From JAGRGG01 sp965217265 (GTDB lineage Bacteria; Pseudomonadota; Alphaproteobacteria; Geminicoccales; Geminicoccaceae), in NCBI GenBank assembly GCA_965217265.1, contig CBDCHP010000009.1, positions 1-64,000 on the forward strand: a stretch of DNA of 64,000 bases, read 5' to 3'. How positions within the stretch are numbered: the stretch's first letter is position 1; the number at the start of each line of letters is the position of its first letter. A model generated the notes under the pieces. That model did not search any database. It was not told the DNA's origin and saw nothing but the letters and a program-made list of their open reading frames with translations. The position numbers and the translations under genes are program-made. Shown here piece by piece: positions 50,848-60,939 of the stretch.

Positions 50848-51873
50848 ATGCCCTCCCCCATCCTCGTCACCGGCACGGCGGGTTTCATCGGCAACGCGCT
50901 GGCGCTTCGCCTGCTCGACGAGGGGCTGGAGGTCGTCGGCGTCGATTGCGTCAACGCCTACTACGACGTGCGGCTGAAGCGGGCCCGGCTGGCGCGGCTC
51001 GAAGGCCGTCCCGGCTGGCGCGCGGTGGAGATCGACCTCGCCGATCGCGCCGCGACGGCGGCCCTGTTCGGCGAACTGAAGCCCACAACCGTCGTCCACC
51101 TCGCCGCCCAGGCGGGCGTGCGCTACAGCCTGGAGAACCCGCACGCCTACGCCGAGGCCAACCTCGTTGGCTTTCTGAACGTCCTGGAGGGCTGCCGGCA
51201 CTACGGCTGCGAACACCTCGTCTACGCCTCGTCGTCCTCGGTCTACGGCGCCAACACGACGATGCCGTTCTCGACCGCGCACAACGTCGACCACCCGGTC
51301 AGCCTGTACGCCGCGACCAAGAAGGCGAACGAGCTGATGGCGCACAGCTACAGCCACCTCTACGCCCTGCCGACGACGGGCCTGCGCTTCTTCACCGTCT
51401 ACGGGCCTTGGATGCGGCCCGACATGGTGCCCTTCGTCTTCGCCGAGCGGATGCGACAGGGCTTGGCGATCCGGGTGTTCAACCAAGGGCGGATGCGGCG
51501 CGACTTCACCTACATCGACGACATCGTCGAGGGCGTGCGGCGGGTGATCGACGTCGTGCCGCGGGGCGATTTGGAGGGGTCAAAGGCGCCCCCCTCGCCG
51601 GCGACGGCAAAGGCCCCCTATCGCGTCTACAACATCGGCAACAACCGGCCGGAGGACTTGATGCGGGTGATCGGGCTCTTGGAGACGGCGCTTGGGATCG
51701 AGGCGGTGAAGGAGATGCTGCCGATGCAGCCGGGCGACGTGCCGGCGACCTACGCCGACGTCGCCGACTTGACCGCCGCCACCGGTTTTCGGCCCGAGAC
51801 CCCGATCGAGGCCGGCATCGAGCGCTTCGCGCGCTGGTATAATGCCGTCTGGCGGCCGATCGTCGTCGCGTGA
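50848..51873 (+). CDS. UDP-glucuronate 4-epimerase-like NAD-dependent epimerase
   Basis: 341 residues from ATG 50848 with AAAGGA before it. Rossmann motif VTGTAGFIGNALALRLL, then NAYYDVRLKRARLARL, a stretch typical of UDP-glucuronate epimerases, ASSSSVYGANT with the active-site Ser, and the catalytic YAATKK. The YGPWMRPDM and GRMRRDFTYIDDIVEG blocks also fit. It would convert UDP-glucuronate to UDP-galacturonate, supplying an acidic sugar to the nearby polysaccharide pathway. Its stop overlaps the dtd start. Confidence 0.86.
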   Translation: MPSPILVTGTAGFIGNALALRLLDEGLEVVGVDCVNAYYDVRLKRARLARLEGRPGWRAVEIDLADRAATAALFGELKPTTVVHLAAQAGVRYSLENPHAYAEANLVGFLNVLEGCRHYGCEHLVYASSSSVYGANTTMPFSTAHNVDHPVSLYAATKKANELMAHSYSHLYALPTTGLRFFTVYGPWMRPDMVPFVFAERMRQGLAIRVFNQGRMRRDFTYIDDIVEGVRRVIDVVPRGDLEGSKAPPSPATAKAPYRVYNIGNNRPEDLMRVIGLLETALGIEAVKEMLPMQPGDVPATYADVADLTAATGFRPETPIEAGIERFARWYNAVWRPIVVA

Positions 51874-52319
51874 GGGCGCTGGTCCAGCGGGTCGCCTCGG
51901 CCAGGGTCGAGGTCGAAGGCGAGGTCGTCGGCGCCATCGGCCAGGGCCTCCTCGTCCTATTCTGCGCCGAGGCGGGCGACACCGACGCCGAACTCGCCTG
52001 GACCTTGAACAAGGTCGGGGGCCTGCGCGTCTTCGACGACGGCGCGGGCAAGATGAACCTCGACGTCGCGGCCGTCGGCGGCGCCTTCCTCGTCGTCAGC
52101 CAGTTCACCCTGGTCGGCGACGTGCGCCGCGGCAATCGGCCGAGCTTTGCCAAGGCCGCACCGATTGAGGCGGCGCGCGCCCGCTACGACGCCTTCTGCG
52201 CCGGCCTCGCGGCGCGCGGGCACAACGTCGAGACCGGCCGCTTTCGAGCGGCGATGGCGGTGCACCTCGTCAACGACGGCCCGGTGACGCTGCTCGTCGA
52301 CAGCCGGGCTGTCACCTGA
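51870..52319 (+). CDS. dtd: D-aminoacyl-tRNA deacylase
   Basis: 149 residues from GTG 51870. It removes D-amino acids mischarged on tRNA. Conserved: MRALVQRVASARVEVEG at the start, the active-site SQFTL motif near residue 78 and NDGPVTLLVDS (N-x-GPVT) near 135. Length and order are normal for the family. The gene overlaps the epimerase gene by 4 bp and is co-transcribed with it. Confidence 0.95.
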   Translation: MRALVQRVASARVEVEGEVVGAIGQGLLVLFCAEAGDTDAELAWTLNKVGGLRVFDDGAGKMNLDVAAVGGAFLVVSQFTLVGDVRRGNRPSFAKAAPIEAARARYDAFCAGLAARGHNVETGRFRAAMAVHLVNDGPVTLLVDSRAVT

Positions 52320-52471
52320 TGGTCGCAGCCCGACCCTAATCGGGCGTGCTCGGCGCGCAAGTGCGGCGGCGGCGCTTGCCGGGACGACGCGCGCATAGGA
52401 CAGACAGCGCAAGGGTGATGGCCGTCTTGAACGAAGGCCCCGGATCCCGACACAACGGCGGAACTTTGCGT

Positions 52472-52499
52472 CGGCAATGGCGCAACCCTGCCGTTTTTT
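52472..52499 (+). terminator. Candidate rho-independent terminator downstream of dtd
   Basis: CGGCA (52472-52476) pairs with TGCCG (52489-52493), followed by TTTTTT. There is an internal loop in the stem, so strength is doubtful. It lies 150 bp after dtd. The rest of 52320-52566 shows nothing else. Confidence 0.4.
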
Positions 52500-52566
52500 G
52501 CATGTTTGAGTGCGTGATATGGGCCTTTCGCCTTCGCGCCCACAGCCCTGTCTTGGGAGAATAACC

Positions 52567-52812
52567 TTGCGCAAGCTCACCCTCGCTCTTCTCGCCGGCA
52601 CCATGCTGACCTTGTCGGCCTGCGGCACGACCACGCAAGACCGCGCGCTCGGCGGTGCCAGCCTCGGTGCCGGCGTCGGCGCCGGCCTTGGCGTGCTCTT
52701 GGGCGGCATCGGCATCGGCGCCGGTGCTCTGCTCGGTGCCGGCGTCGGTGCCGGCGTCGGCTACATCACCAACCCGTCGGACGTGAACCTCGGCGAGCCG
52801 GTCTGGAAGTAG
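52567..52812 (+). CDS. Glycine-zipper lipoprotein
   Basis: 81 residues from TTG 52567 with GGGAG at 52555-52559. Signal peptide MRKLTLALLAGTMLTLSAC ends in a lipobox with Cys19. The mature part is a glycine-zipper repeat (GAGVGAGLGVLLGGIGIGAG and following), like osmotically inducible SlyB/OsmB-type outer membrane lipoproteins. Function unknown beyond envelope location. The longer frame from 52510 is rejected because it would bury the signal peptide. Confidence 0.75.
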   Translation: MRKLTLALLAGTMLTLSACGTTTQDRALGGASLGAGVGAGLGVLLGGIGIGAGALLGAGVGAGVGYITNPSDVNLGEPVWK

Positions 52813-52815
52813 GCT

Positions 52816-52961
52816 AGACGCGCTTCGCGTCCGCTGCGCGGGACTTTGCTCTTCTTTTTTGCCGGCGTTAACCTAAGAGGCTGGCATCAGCGCCGAGGGC
52901 CAGCCTCGGACAAGAGCAAAAAAGAGAAGAAAGACCGCGCGTCAGCGCACGCGAAGCGTTC
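52816..52961. repeat. Intergenic inverted-repeat element, copy 6
   Basis: Almost exactly fills the gap between the converging stop codons of two lipoprotein genes (52812 and 52961). Left arm GACGCGCTTCGCGTCCGCTG, T-rich run to TTTTTTGC, inner part GTTAACCTAAGAGGCTGGC and CGCCGAGGGCCAGCCTCGGA, then GCAAAAAAGAGAAGAAAG and a right arm ending GCGAAGCGTTC. One of the two most intact copies, with copy 2. Confidence 0.85.
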
Positions 52962-53281
52962 TACTTTACTGCCTCGGGCGGTTGCGGCGGCGGCAGGCCA
53001 AGTGCTTGATAAGCAGTCTCCGCCTGTCGTTTCTCGCCCTGTCCCTCGCGGATCATCGTGCGACCGTACTCGATCGTCCGCTCACCCTCTTGGATCAACT
53101 CTTGCCCGCGCGCCATCTTGCGCGCACCCTCGTCCCACTGCTCGCCCAAGCGGCGGATCTCGCGGCTCTGACCGACCACCTGCCCGCCGAACGTCGACGT
53201 ACTCTCGGTGTTACAGCCGACGAGCACGAGCATACCGGTCGTCAGGGCCAACCCCGACATGCACATCCGGCAATATTTCAT
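52961..53281 (-). CDS. Putative lipoprotein with helical mature domain
   Basis: 106 residues from ATG 53281. The N-terminus MKYCRMCMSGLALTTGMLVL with lipobox LVGC near residue 23 indicates a lipoprotein. The mature part is hydrophilic and predicted helical, with a repeating basic/acidic pattern (EIRRLGEQWDEGARKMARGQ, IQEGERTIEYGRTMI) ending in a proline-rich tail. I do not recognise the family. It converges with the glycine-zipper lipoprotein through repeat copy 6. Confidence 0.65.
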   Translation of the reverse strand: MKYCRMCMSGLALTTGMLVLVGCNTESTSTFGGQVVGQSREIRRLGEQWDEGARKMARGQELIQEGERTIEYGRTMIREGQGEKRQAETAYQALGLPPPQPPEAVK

Positions 53282-53486
53282 CCTGCCCCCTCACGGTCCC
53301 GTAACGGTTGATTGGGATGGTTTACAGGCCGTCGACGGGTGAGAAGAAGCTTCTTTGACGTCGAAGAAACGCCGTCTTGGAGGTGGTGTGGCTTTTCGAG
53401 CGCATCGAGCTTAGGGGCGACATGCCGACGCAAGACGGCCATGAACCGCCATACGGTTGCCCTGCAAGGCAGACCTGTTGCTACTC

Positions 53487-54308
53487 TCACCCGGAGCGGA
53501 TGTCGGCGGTCGTGGCGAGCGAGCGGCGGATGCGGGCTTGGCTCTCGGGGTCGAACAGACGGCCGAACTTCTGCCCGCGCGTGTCGATCACGCCCTTGTC
53601 GCCGCGGACCTTCCAGGGTTCGTCGGCGCGGACGATCTCGGGCCGGTAGGACTGGGCACCGTCGAGGGTGAAGGTGCCGGCCGGCATATTTAAGAAGGCG
53701 GCGAGGCGGTCCATGACGCCCGTGTCGCGCTCGACGAGGTCGTCGTAGCGGACGACGAAGGTGTCGGGACGGCCGAGGTTGGCGCGGGTCGTCTGCACGT
53801 AGCGATTGTAGAGGCGGACCATGCGCCAGGGCGTGCCAAGCCAGCCCCAGTGCGCCGGGTAGCGCTGGTAGGCGTCGTACAAGGAGGCGACTACGTCCGG
53901 CCCGTCGCGCAGGATGTGAACGAAGCGGGCGCCCTCGATGGAGGCGCGGATCTCGTCCATGAAGAACATGTGCTCGGGCGACTTCTCCAGCCAGCCCTTG
54001 GCGCCGCGGATCGCCGCCTCCTTGTCGAGCAGCCCGTCCAGCGCGCGCACGGCCGCGTCGAGGCGGACGATGCCGGCGGTCTCGTGTTCGCCTTCGAGAA
54101 CGTTATTGGTCTTGATGTAGGCGAACGCCGCCTCGGTCCGCCTTGGATCGAGGCGGAGCTTATCGAGCAGGCGGACCGGGCGCCAGCGGTGAATGTGGCG
54201 AAAGAAGTGGGTTTCCTTCAACGTGTAGAGCCGCCCGCCCTCGGTCAGGATGGACTGCAACAGGGTCGTGCCCGAGCGCGGGCTGCCGACCAGAAAGACT
54301 TTTGCCAT
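53487..54308 (-). CDS. Sulfotransferase family protein
   Basis: 273 residues from ATG 54308. The 5'-phosphosulfate loop is FLVGSPRSGTTLLQSIL at the N-terminus; the 3'-phosphate region is FVHILRDGPDVVASLYDA near residue 125, with RD and a downstream Ser. A C-terminal GDKGVIDTRGQKFGRLFDPE fits sulfotransferase_3-type enzymes. It would transfer sulfate from PAPS to a carbohydrate. It follows a GT4 gene by 23 bp on the same strand, suggesting a sulfated glycan. Confidence 0.85.
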   Translation of the reverse strand: MAKVFLVGSPRSGTTLLQSILTEGGRLYTLKETHFFRHIHRWRPVRLLDKLRLDPRRTEAAFAYIKTNNVLEGEHETAGIVRLDAAVRALDGLLDKEAAIRGAKGWLEKSPEHMFFMDEIRASIEGARFVHILRDGPDVVASLYDAYQRYPAHWGWLGTPWRMVRLYNRYVQTTRANLGRPDTFVVRYDDLVERDTGVMDRLAAFLNMPAGTFTLDGAQSYRPEIVRADEPWKVRGDKGVIDTRGQKFGRLFDPESQARIRRSLATTADIRSG

Positions 54309-54331
54309 CGTTCGCTCGCTCTTTGGAGTGG

Positions 54332-55585
54332 TCAGGCGCCGGCCATGCCGGGCACGAGGCCGGTCTCCGGCCGCGGGCGCAGCTTTTGCTGCAGAATTGG
54401 CAGCATCGCCGCCACGCGGGCCGGCCACGTGTGCCGGGCCTCGATCAATTGGCGACCGCGGGCACCCATCGCCGGCAGGTCGGCGCGGCGCTCGTGCGCG
54501 GTGCGCAAAACGGCCTTCAGCATCGCCTTGTCGCCGGGCTCGAAGAGAAAACCGGTCCCCTGCCCCTCGACGAGGCCGCGCGCGTCGGGATAGTCGGCGG
54601 CGACGATCGGCAGGCCCTGCGCCATGTACTCGTAGAGCTTGATCGGCGAGTGGTACATCTGGCCGATCGCCATGACCTTGGCGCCGGCGTAGCCGAGGTC
54701 GAACCCGGCCATCGCGTGCTTGATCTGATCGCCCGCGACTTGGCCGGTGAAGCGGACGCGATCGGCAAGGCCGAGTTCGCGCGCCCTAGCCGTCCAGGGG
54801 CCCCGCATGGCGCCGTCGCCGACGACGACGAGCGCAGTCTTGAGCCCGTCCTCGGCCTCGATCTCGGCCATCGCCTCCAGCAACACGTCGAGTGCCTGCC
54901 AGCCGATCAGCCCGCCGACGAAGCCGAGCGTCAGTTCCTCGAACGGGCGCTCAACGCCGTTCAGGGCCGGGTCGAAGCGGTCCAACTCGACCGCGTTCGG
55001 CACGACCACGACCTTGGCCGGATCGACGCCGCACTGCTCGACGATGAGATCCTTCAACGGCTCGGAGATGGCGATCAGGACGTCGCAGGCGCGATAGGCC
55101 CGCTTCTCGATCCGCTCGGCGAGCGCGGAGAGCCCGACCGTCGCCCGCTCGACCTTGGTCTCGTAGTAGAACAGGCCCTGGGTTTCCAGGATCCAGGGCA
55201 CGCCTGCCCGCTTGAAGCGGTGGCCCAAGACCTGCATCGTGGCAAAACGCTCGTAGACCCAGTCGGCCCGCCCGCCGAGTTCGCGCCACGCGGTGCTGCG
55301 GCTGCGCTCGGCCATGAGGATGCGGGCCGCATCCGCGGCGTAGCGCAGGAGCGGGGCGCCTTCCAGGCGGCGCTGCACGCCGCCCTTGAGGAGCTTCGGG
55401 TCGACGCGATCGCCCTTGATGTAGGGTGCGACCTCCCAGCCGGCCGCCTTGAAGCCGTTGATGACGCCCAAGACGTGGGCGCGCGGCCCGGCCGAGGCGG
55501 CGTCGGCCCGCGTCGAGACGGTCGGCGCGGCGGAGAGGTAGCCGAGGCAGGGCACGGCGGGATCGAAGGTGGAGGACTTCAGCAC
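54332..55585 (-). CDS. Glycosyltransferase family 4
   Basis: 417 residues from GTG 55585, chosen because upstream in-frame codons lack a homologous look and because this gives a normal GT4 length. The donor half has LTLGFVGGLIGWQALDVLLEAM, TALVVVGDGAMRGPW, and HSPIKLYEYMAQGLPIVAADYP (E-x7-E region), then GTGFLFEPGD. The acceptor half includes RADAASAGPRAHVLGVINGFKAAG. It overlaps no gene and is divergent from ureD, with about 220 bp between. Confidence 0.85.
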   Translation of the reverse strand: MLKSSTFDPAVPCLGYLSAAPTVSTRADAASAGPRAHVLGVINGFKAAGWEVAPYIKGDRVDPKLLKGGVQRRLEGAPLLRYAADAARILMAERSRSTAWRELGGRADWVYERFATMQVLGHRFKRAGVPWILETQGLFYYETKVERATVGLSALAERIEKRAYRACDVLIAISEPLKDLIVEQCGVDPAKVVVVPNAVELDRFDPALNGVERPFEELTLGFVGGLIGWQALDVLLEAMAEIEAEDGLKTALVVVGDGAMRGPWTARARELGLADRVRFTGQVAGDQIKHAMAGFDLGYAGAKVMAIGQMYHSPIKLYEYMAQGLPIVAADYPDARGLVEGQGTGFLFEPGDKAMLKAVLRTAHERRADLPAMGARGRQLIEARHTWPARVAAMLPILQQKLRPRPETGLVPGMAGA

Positions 55586-55807
55586 GGCGTGACGCTCTTT
55601 GCGCGAGAGGGGGTCAGATCGGACGCTAAGGTGCCGCAAATGTTTGAAGATCCCCTTAACGCGCCCCGCCCAAATCGTGGGCACTACCTGCCCGGGGCGC
55701 GGGCAATCGACGGGGCGGTGGCGTTCGAGCCCCCATCGTGCCATTCGCTTGGCGCGGGCCTTGCACGATCTCGCACCAACGCCGGCGGGGAAGGAACGAG
55801 ACGGGGC

Positions 55808-56635
55808 ATGGACGAGACGGCGCTGGAGCGGACGCGGGGCCGTCTGGAGGTGGCGCTGAAACACGGCGCCGGGCGGACGCGGCTCGCCACGCTCGCCCCC
55901 TCAGGCGCGGCGAAGGCCTACCTGCCGCGCCGGAGCGATCCGGACGTGGCCGAGATCGTGCTGGTCAACACGGCGGGCGGGCTCACCGGCGGCGATCGCC
56001 TCGACGTCGCGATCCGCCTGGACGCGAACACCAAAGCCGTCGTCACGACGCAAGGCGCCGAGCGGGTCTACCGGGCCCTGGACGGCGACGCGCGGCTGGA
56101 CGTGCGGCTCGAAGTGGGACCGGAAGCAAGCCTCGCGTGGCTGCCGCAGGAGACGATCCTGTTCGACGGCGGCCGGCTGGAGCGGCGCCTGACCCTGAAC
56201 GCGGACACGAACGCGGCCTGCCTCGTCGTCGAGGCCGTGGTCCTGGGCCGCACCGCCTACGGCGAGCGGGTGCGGCGCGGCCGCCTGTACGACCGCTGGC
56301 GTTTGCGCCGGGGTGGGCGGGTCGTCTTCGCCGAAGCCCTACGCTTGGACGGAGACCTCGAACGACGTACCGCCGCGGCGGCGGAATTGGGCGGCAACCG
56401 CGCTTTCGCGACGCTGGTTCGGCTCGGTCCCGACGCCGAGGGCCTGCTTGATCCCTTGCGGGCGGCGCTGCGGCGTGCCATCGCCGGTGGCGGGATCGAG
56501 GCGGCGGCGGGCGTCGTCGACAGCGTCCTCGTCGCGCGCCTGCTAGCCGGGGACGGGTTCGCGCTCAAGCGGGGGATCAAGGCGGCGCTCAACGCCGTAC
56601 ACCCGGCCGGGGCGCCGCGGGCCTGGGGGCTTTGA
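55808..56635 (+). CDS. ureD: Urease accessory protein UreD
   Basis: 275 residues from ATG 55808. Conserved: LVNTAGGLTGGDRLDV near residue 57, TTQGAERVYRA near 80, LPQETILFDGGRLERR near 115 and GRTAYGERVRRGRLYDRWR near 145. UreD forms the scaffold with UreF and UreG that delivers nickel to apo-urease. First gene of the urease operon. Confidence 0.94.
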   Translation: MDETALERTRGRLEVALKHGAGRTRLATLAPSGAAKAYLPRRSDPDVAEIVLVNTAGGLTGGDRLDVAIRLDANTKAVVTTQGAERVYRALDGDARLDVRLEVGPEASLAWLPQETILFDGGRLERRLTLNADTNAACLVVEAVVLGRTAYGERVRRGRLYDRWRLRRGGRVVFAEALRLDGDLERRTAAAAELGGNRAFATLVRLGPDAEGLLDPLRAALRRAIAGGGIEAAAGVVDSVLVARLLAGDGFALKRGIKAALNAVHPAGAPRAWGL

Positions 56636-56651
56636 GGGGGAGACGGGCCGA

Positions 56652-56954
56652 ATGCGGCTGACACCGCGCGAGAAGGACAAGCTGATGCTGGCGATGGCGG
56701 CCGGGGTGGCGCGCCGTCGCCTGGAGCGGGGCGTCAAGCTCAACCACCCCGAGGCCGTGGCGCTGATCGCCGACTTCGTCGTCGAGGGTGCGCGCGACGG
56801 CCGGAGCGTCGCCGAACTGATGCGGACGGGGGCCGAGGTCCTGACCCGCGATCAGGTGATGGACGGCATTCCCGAGATGATCGAGAGCGTGCAGGTCGAG
56901 GCGACCTTCCCCGACGGGGTCAAGCTCGTCACCGTGCACGAGCCGATCCGGTGA
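56652..56954 (+). CDS. ureA: Urease gamma subunit
   Basis: 100 residues, the standard length. LTPREKDKLMLAMAAGVARR at the start, KLNHPEAVALI near 30 and GIPEMIESVQVEATFPDG near 72 are canonical. It is a structural subunit in the (UreABC)3 assembly. It overlaps the following acetyltransferase gene by 4 bp. Confidence 0.97.
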   Translation: MRLTPREKDKLMLAMAAGVARRRLERGVKLNHPEAVALIADFVVEGARDGRSVAELMRTGAEVLTRDQVMDGIPEMIESVQVEATFPDGVKLVTVHEPIR

Positions 56955-57475
56955 CGATGGCCGTGAGAGTCGGGCCGTTCGACGCCGAAAAAGGGCCGGA
57001 AGCCCTTGCCCACCTCCTCGTCGCCGTGGTCGACGGCGGGGCTTCCGTCGGCTTCCACCGGCCGCTCGACCCAGGCGTGGCCAGAACCGCCGCGGCCGGG
57101 TGGCTGGCGGAGCAGGCGGCCGGCCAGCGGCACATCATCGCCGCCGAGGCGGACGGACGGTGCGTCGGCACCGTCCACCTAGTTCCGGCGATGCAAGAGA
57201 ACGGCCAGAAGCGGGCCGAGGTGCAAAAGCTGCTCGTCTTGCCCTCGCATCGACGGCGCGGCATCGGTGCACGCTTGATACGAGCGGTCGAGGCAGAGGC
57301 TCGGCGGCGCGGGCGGCGCACGCTGGTGCTCGACACGTCGTCGCCGACGGCGGCCCGGCTCTACCAAACGCTGGGCTGGCGCCACGTGGGCGACGTGCCG
57401 GATTACGCGAGCGATCCGGACGGGACGCTCGAACCCACTGCCTTTCACTACCGCATCCTGGAGCAGGCCCCATGA
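56951..57475 (+). CDS. GNAT-family N-acetyltransferase within the urease operon
   Basis: 174 residues from GTG 56951 (alternative ATG 56957). The acetyl-CoA pyrophosphate loop is VLPSHRRRGIGARLI near residue 95, preceded by the beta-4 strand (RAEVQKLLV). The TAARLYQTLGWRHVGDVPDY end is typical of small-molecule acetyltransferases. It sits between ureA and ureB with 4-bp overlaps at both ends (GTGA, ATGA), so it is translated as part of the urease operon. Substrate unknown. Confidence 0.86.
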   Translation: MTMAVRVGPFDAEKGPEALAHLLVAVVDGGASVGFHRPLDPGVARTAAAGWLAEQAAGQRHIIAAEADGRCVGTVHLVPAMQENGQKRAEVQKLLVLPSHRRRGIGARLIRAVEAEARRRGRRTLVLDTSSPTAARLYQTLGWRHVGDVPDYASDPDGTLEPTAFHYRILEQAP

Positions 57476-57791
57476 TCCCCGGCGAAATCATCGTTGGCGA
57501 CGGCGAGATCGAGATCAACGCCGGCCTCGACGCCCTCACCTTGAAGGTTGAGAACCGGGGCGACCGGCCGGTGCAGGTCGGCTCGCACTACCACTTCGCC
57601 GAAGCCAACCCGGCGCTGGCCTTCGACCGCGCGGCGGCCAAGGGGCGGCGGCTCGATATCCCGGCCGGGACGGCGGTGCGCTTCGAGCCGGGGCAGGCGC
57701 GCGAGGTGGCGCTGGTGGCATATCGCGGCACGCGCACGGTCTTGGGCTTTCGCGGCGAGACGATGGCAACGCTGGACGGGGGGCAGAGCTG

Positions 57792-57792
<1 letters not shown>
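57472..57792 (+). CDS. ureB: Urease beta subunit
   Basis: 106 residues from ATG 57472, which overlaps the acetyltransferase stop. MIPGEIIVGDGEIEINAG, VENRGDRPVQVGSHYHFAEANPAL and RGTRTVLGFRGETM-type blocks are those of UreB. It is a structural subunit; the stop overlaps ureC (TGATG). Confidence 0.97.
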
Positions 57793-59501
<1,709 letters not shown>

Positions 59502-59646
59502 GAACGCTTCGCGTCCGCTGGCGCGGGGCCTTCTTTTTCCTCTTTTTTGCTTTTTGCTTGAGATTGGCTTGAGTGTTGGAACCAATTTCAAAGATAAAAA
59601 TTACGAAATAATACGAAAAAAGCCATCCACTAAGCGCGAAGCATTT
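59502..59646. repeat. Intergenic inverted-repeat element, copy 7 (right half degenerate)
   Basis: Begins GAACGCTTCGCGTCCGCTGG directly after the ureC stop, with a T-rich run to about 59555. The inner part resembles copy 1 (CTTGAGTGTTGGAACCAA). The right arm has decayed to GAAAAAAGCC, CCACTAAGCGCGAAGCATTT. It ends at the stop codon of the converging nuclease gene (59645). Confidence 0.7.
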
Positions 59647-60619
59647 AAGCTCTAAATCGGGCATTTATCAAATTATCAAGCGAAGCATTTATTACACCCC
59701 TTCTTCTTGCGTCTTCTTGATCTTCAACTGTTGCTTCTCGAAGAATACGCTGAGCCATAATAATGTAAATTCCCTTAATTTTTTCATGCGCTTCATCAGT
59801 AAAAATTTTATCATTGCTGCGTATGCTATTCATATAACTAACAATACTTTGCATGAAAAGTATGGGATTGCATAAATCTCCAATATCTATCCATGTTGTG
59901 AAATATCCTTGTTCTCGAAGCCATTCGTTAAGCTGTTGATCGCATTTGCCTTTACAGACTGTATAAACGTTGTGAATATTTTTGTAATTTTCGCTCATTT
60001 TCTCCTGAGAACAATAAACAGACGATTTTTTGGCGTAAACTATAATTGCTTGGCGAGGCGTTAAAATCTCTTTTATTAAAATAACTTCGCCACATGCCTC
60101 ACATTCTAAAGGCTCATATTCTCTCCATATTGCCTGAATTGGTTTTATGTGTTTATAACTCTTCGGAAAGTACCTACCAGCAAGATCAGATAAGCCTTCC
60201 CTGTAAAATTTTGCCTCAATTTTTCCCTTATCTATGATCTCAAAAGCAGCAAGTTTTTGTTCTTTTACCAATGTTTTCAGACGATCAATCAATGAAGAGC
60301 TTGCTAATGTTGAGTAAAATCCCATAAATCCGTCAGCAGCGTGCTCTGAAATTCTTTCAAGAATGTTATTTTCTTCATTCACTCCCACTGATTTATTTGA
60401 AATAGCGTTGTGCTTGCAGCTCACCAACCAAGTAAATTTTTTGGTTATTATTTTCCCGTTCATTTGTTCTGTTATAAGCAAATCCTTTCCATGATCGTGA
60501 CCACGTCCAGGACCAATCTCTACAACAAAGCCTAGCTTGGCGAGATAATCTCTAGCAAAAAACTCCCAATTTTCTCCCTCTTTGATTTCCTTAAAATCAA
60601 CACTTATGCCATTTTTCAT
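59645..60619 (-). CDS. Putative PD-(D/E)XK restriction endonuclease (Mrr-like), AT-rich
   Basis: 324 residues. The N-terminal 110 residues fit an Mrr-type nuclease: NWEFFARDYLAKLGFVVE with Glu, then RGHDHGKDLLI with Asp and WLVSCKHN (the D...x-C-K variant of the ExK motif). A Cys-rich part follows (CEACGEVIL ... VYCSQ), possibly zinc-binding, then a helical C-terminus. Base composition is far more AT-rich than all surroundings, indicating recent transfer. No methyltransferase is next to it, which would fit a type IV, modification-dependent enzyme or an orphan defence gene. Confidence 0.6.
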   Translation of the reverse strand: MKNGISVDFKEIKEGENWEFFARDYLAKLGFVVEIGPGRGHDHGKDLLITEQMNGKIITKKFTWLVSCKHNAISNKSVGVNEENNILERISEHAADGFMGFYSTLASSSLIDRLKTLVKEQKLAAFEIIDKGKIEAKFYREGLSDLAGRYFPKSYKHIKPIQAIWREYEPLECEACGEVILIKEILTPRQAIIVYAKKSSVYCSQEKMSENYKNIHNVYTVCKGKCDQQLNEWLREQGYFTTWIDIGDLCNPILFMQSIVSYMNSIRSNDKIFTDEAHEKIKGIYIIMAQRILREATVEDQEDARRRGVINASLDNLINARFRA

Positions 60620-60652
60620 AACAGTAGACCTTGTTTGATTAGACTAAGTTTA

Positions 60653-60898
60653 TTAAGATATCATCTGAGGCCATGATAGGTTGCGTGATCGCACCTCGCG
60701 CAGAAACTCTTCGCTCTGCCCGCGCAATGCACCCTGCGACGCAAGCCGCTTGGCGACTTGTGCCCAATGGTCCGGCGCACGCGGGGGCTCGGGCGTCAGG
60801 GCCTCGATCTCGGCCAGGATACGCTGCGCCACCCTCTCCTGCTGCGCGTCCGGCAGTTGTTTGGCCTTGTTGATGGCGCATTCGAGCAGATTGTTCAT
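60653..60898 (-). CDS. Small antitoxin-like protein of unknown family
   Basis: 81 residues from ATG 60898. The N-terminus MNNLLECAINKAKQLPDAQQ followed by ERVAQRILAEIEAL resembles small addiction-module antitoxins that begin with a short helical dimerisation part. The C-terminus (LREVRSRNLSWPQMIS) is unusual and may be a decayed or shifted end, since the DNA there borders the AT-rich segment. No RelE- or PIN-type toxin is adjacent. Confidence 0.45.
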   Translation of the reverse strand: MNNLLECAINKAKQLPDAQQERVAQRILAEIEALTPEPPRAPDHWAQVAKRLASQGALRGQSEEFLREVRSRNLSWPQMIS

Positions 60899-60939
60899 CG
60901 TCGTGACCTTCAGTTTTACCAGAGGGTGATATGCACGTT

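Noticed and set aside
54143..55807. A long plus-strand open frame continuing into ureD
   Set aside because: The part before ATG 55808 is antisense to the sulfotransferase and GT4 genes and does not resemble UreD, whose normal start is at 55808.
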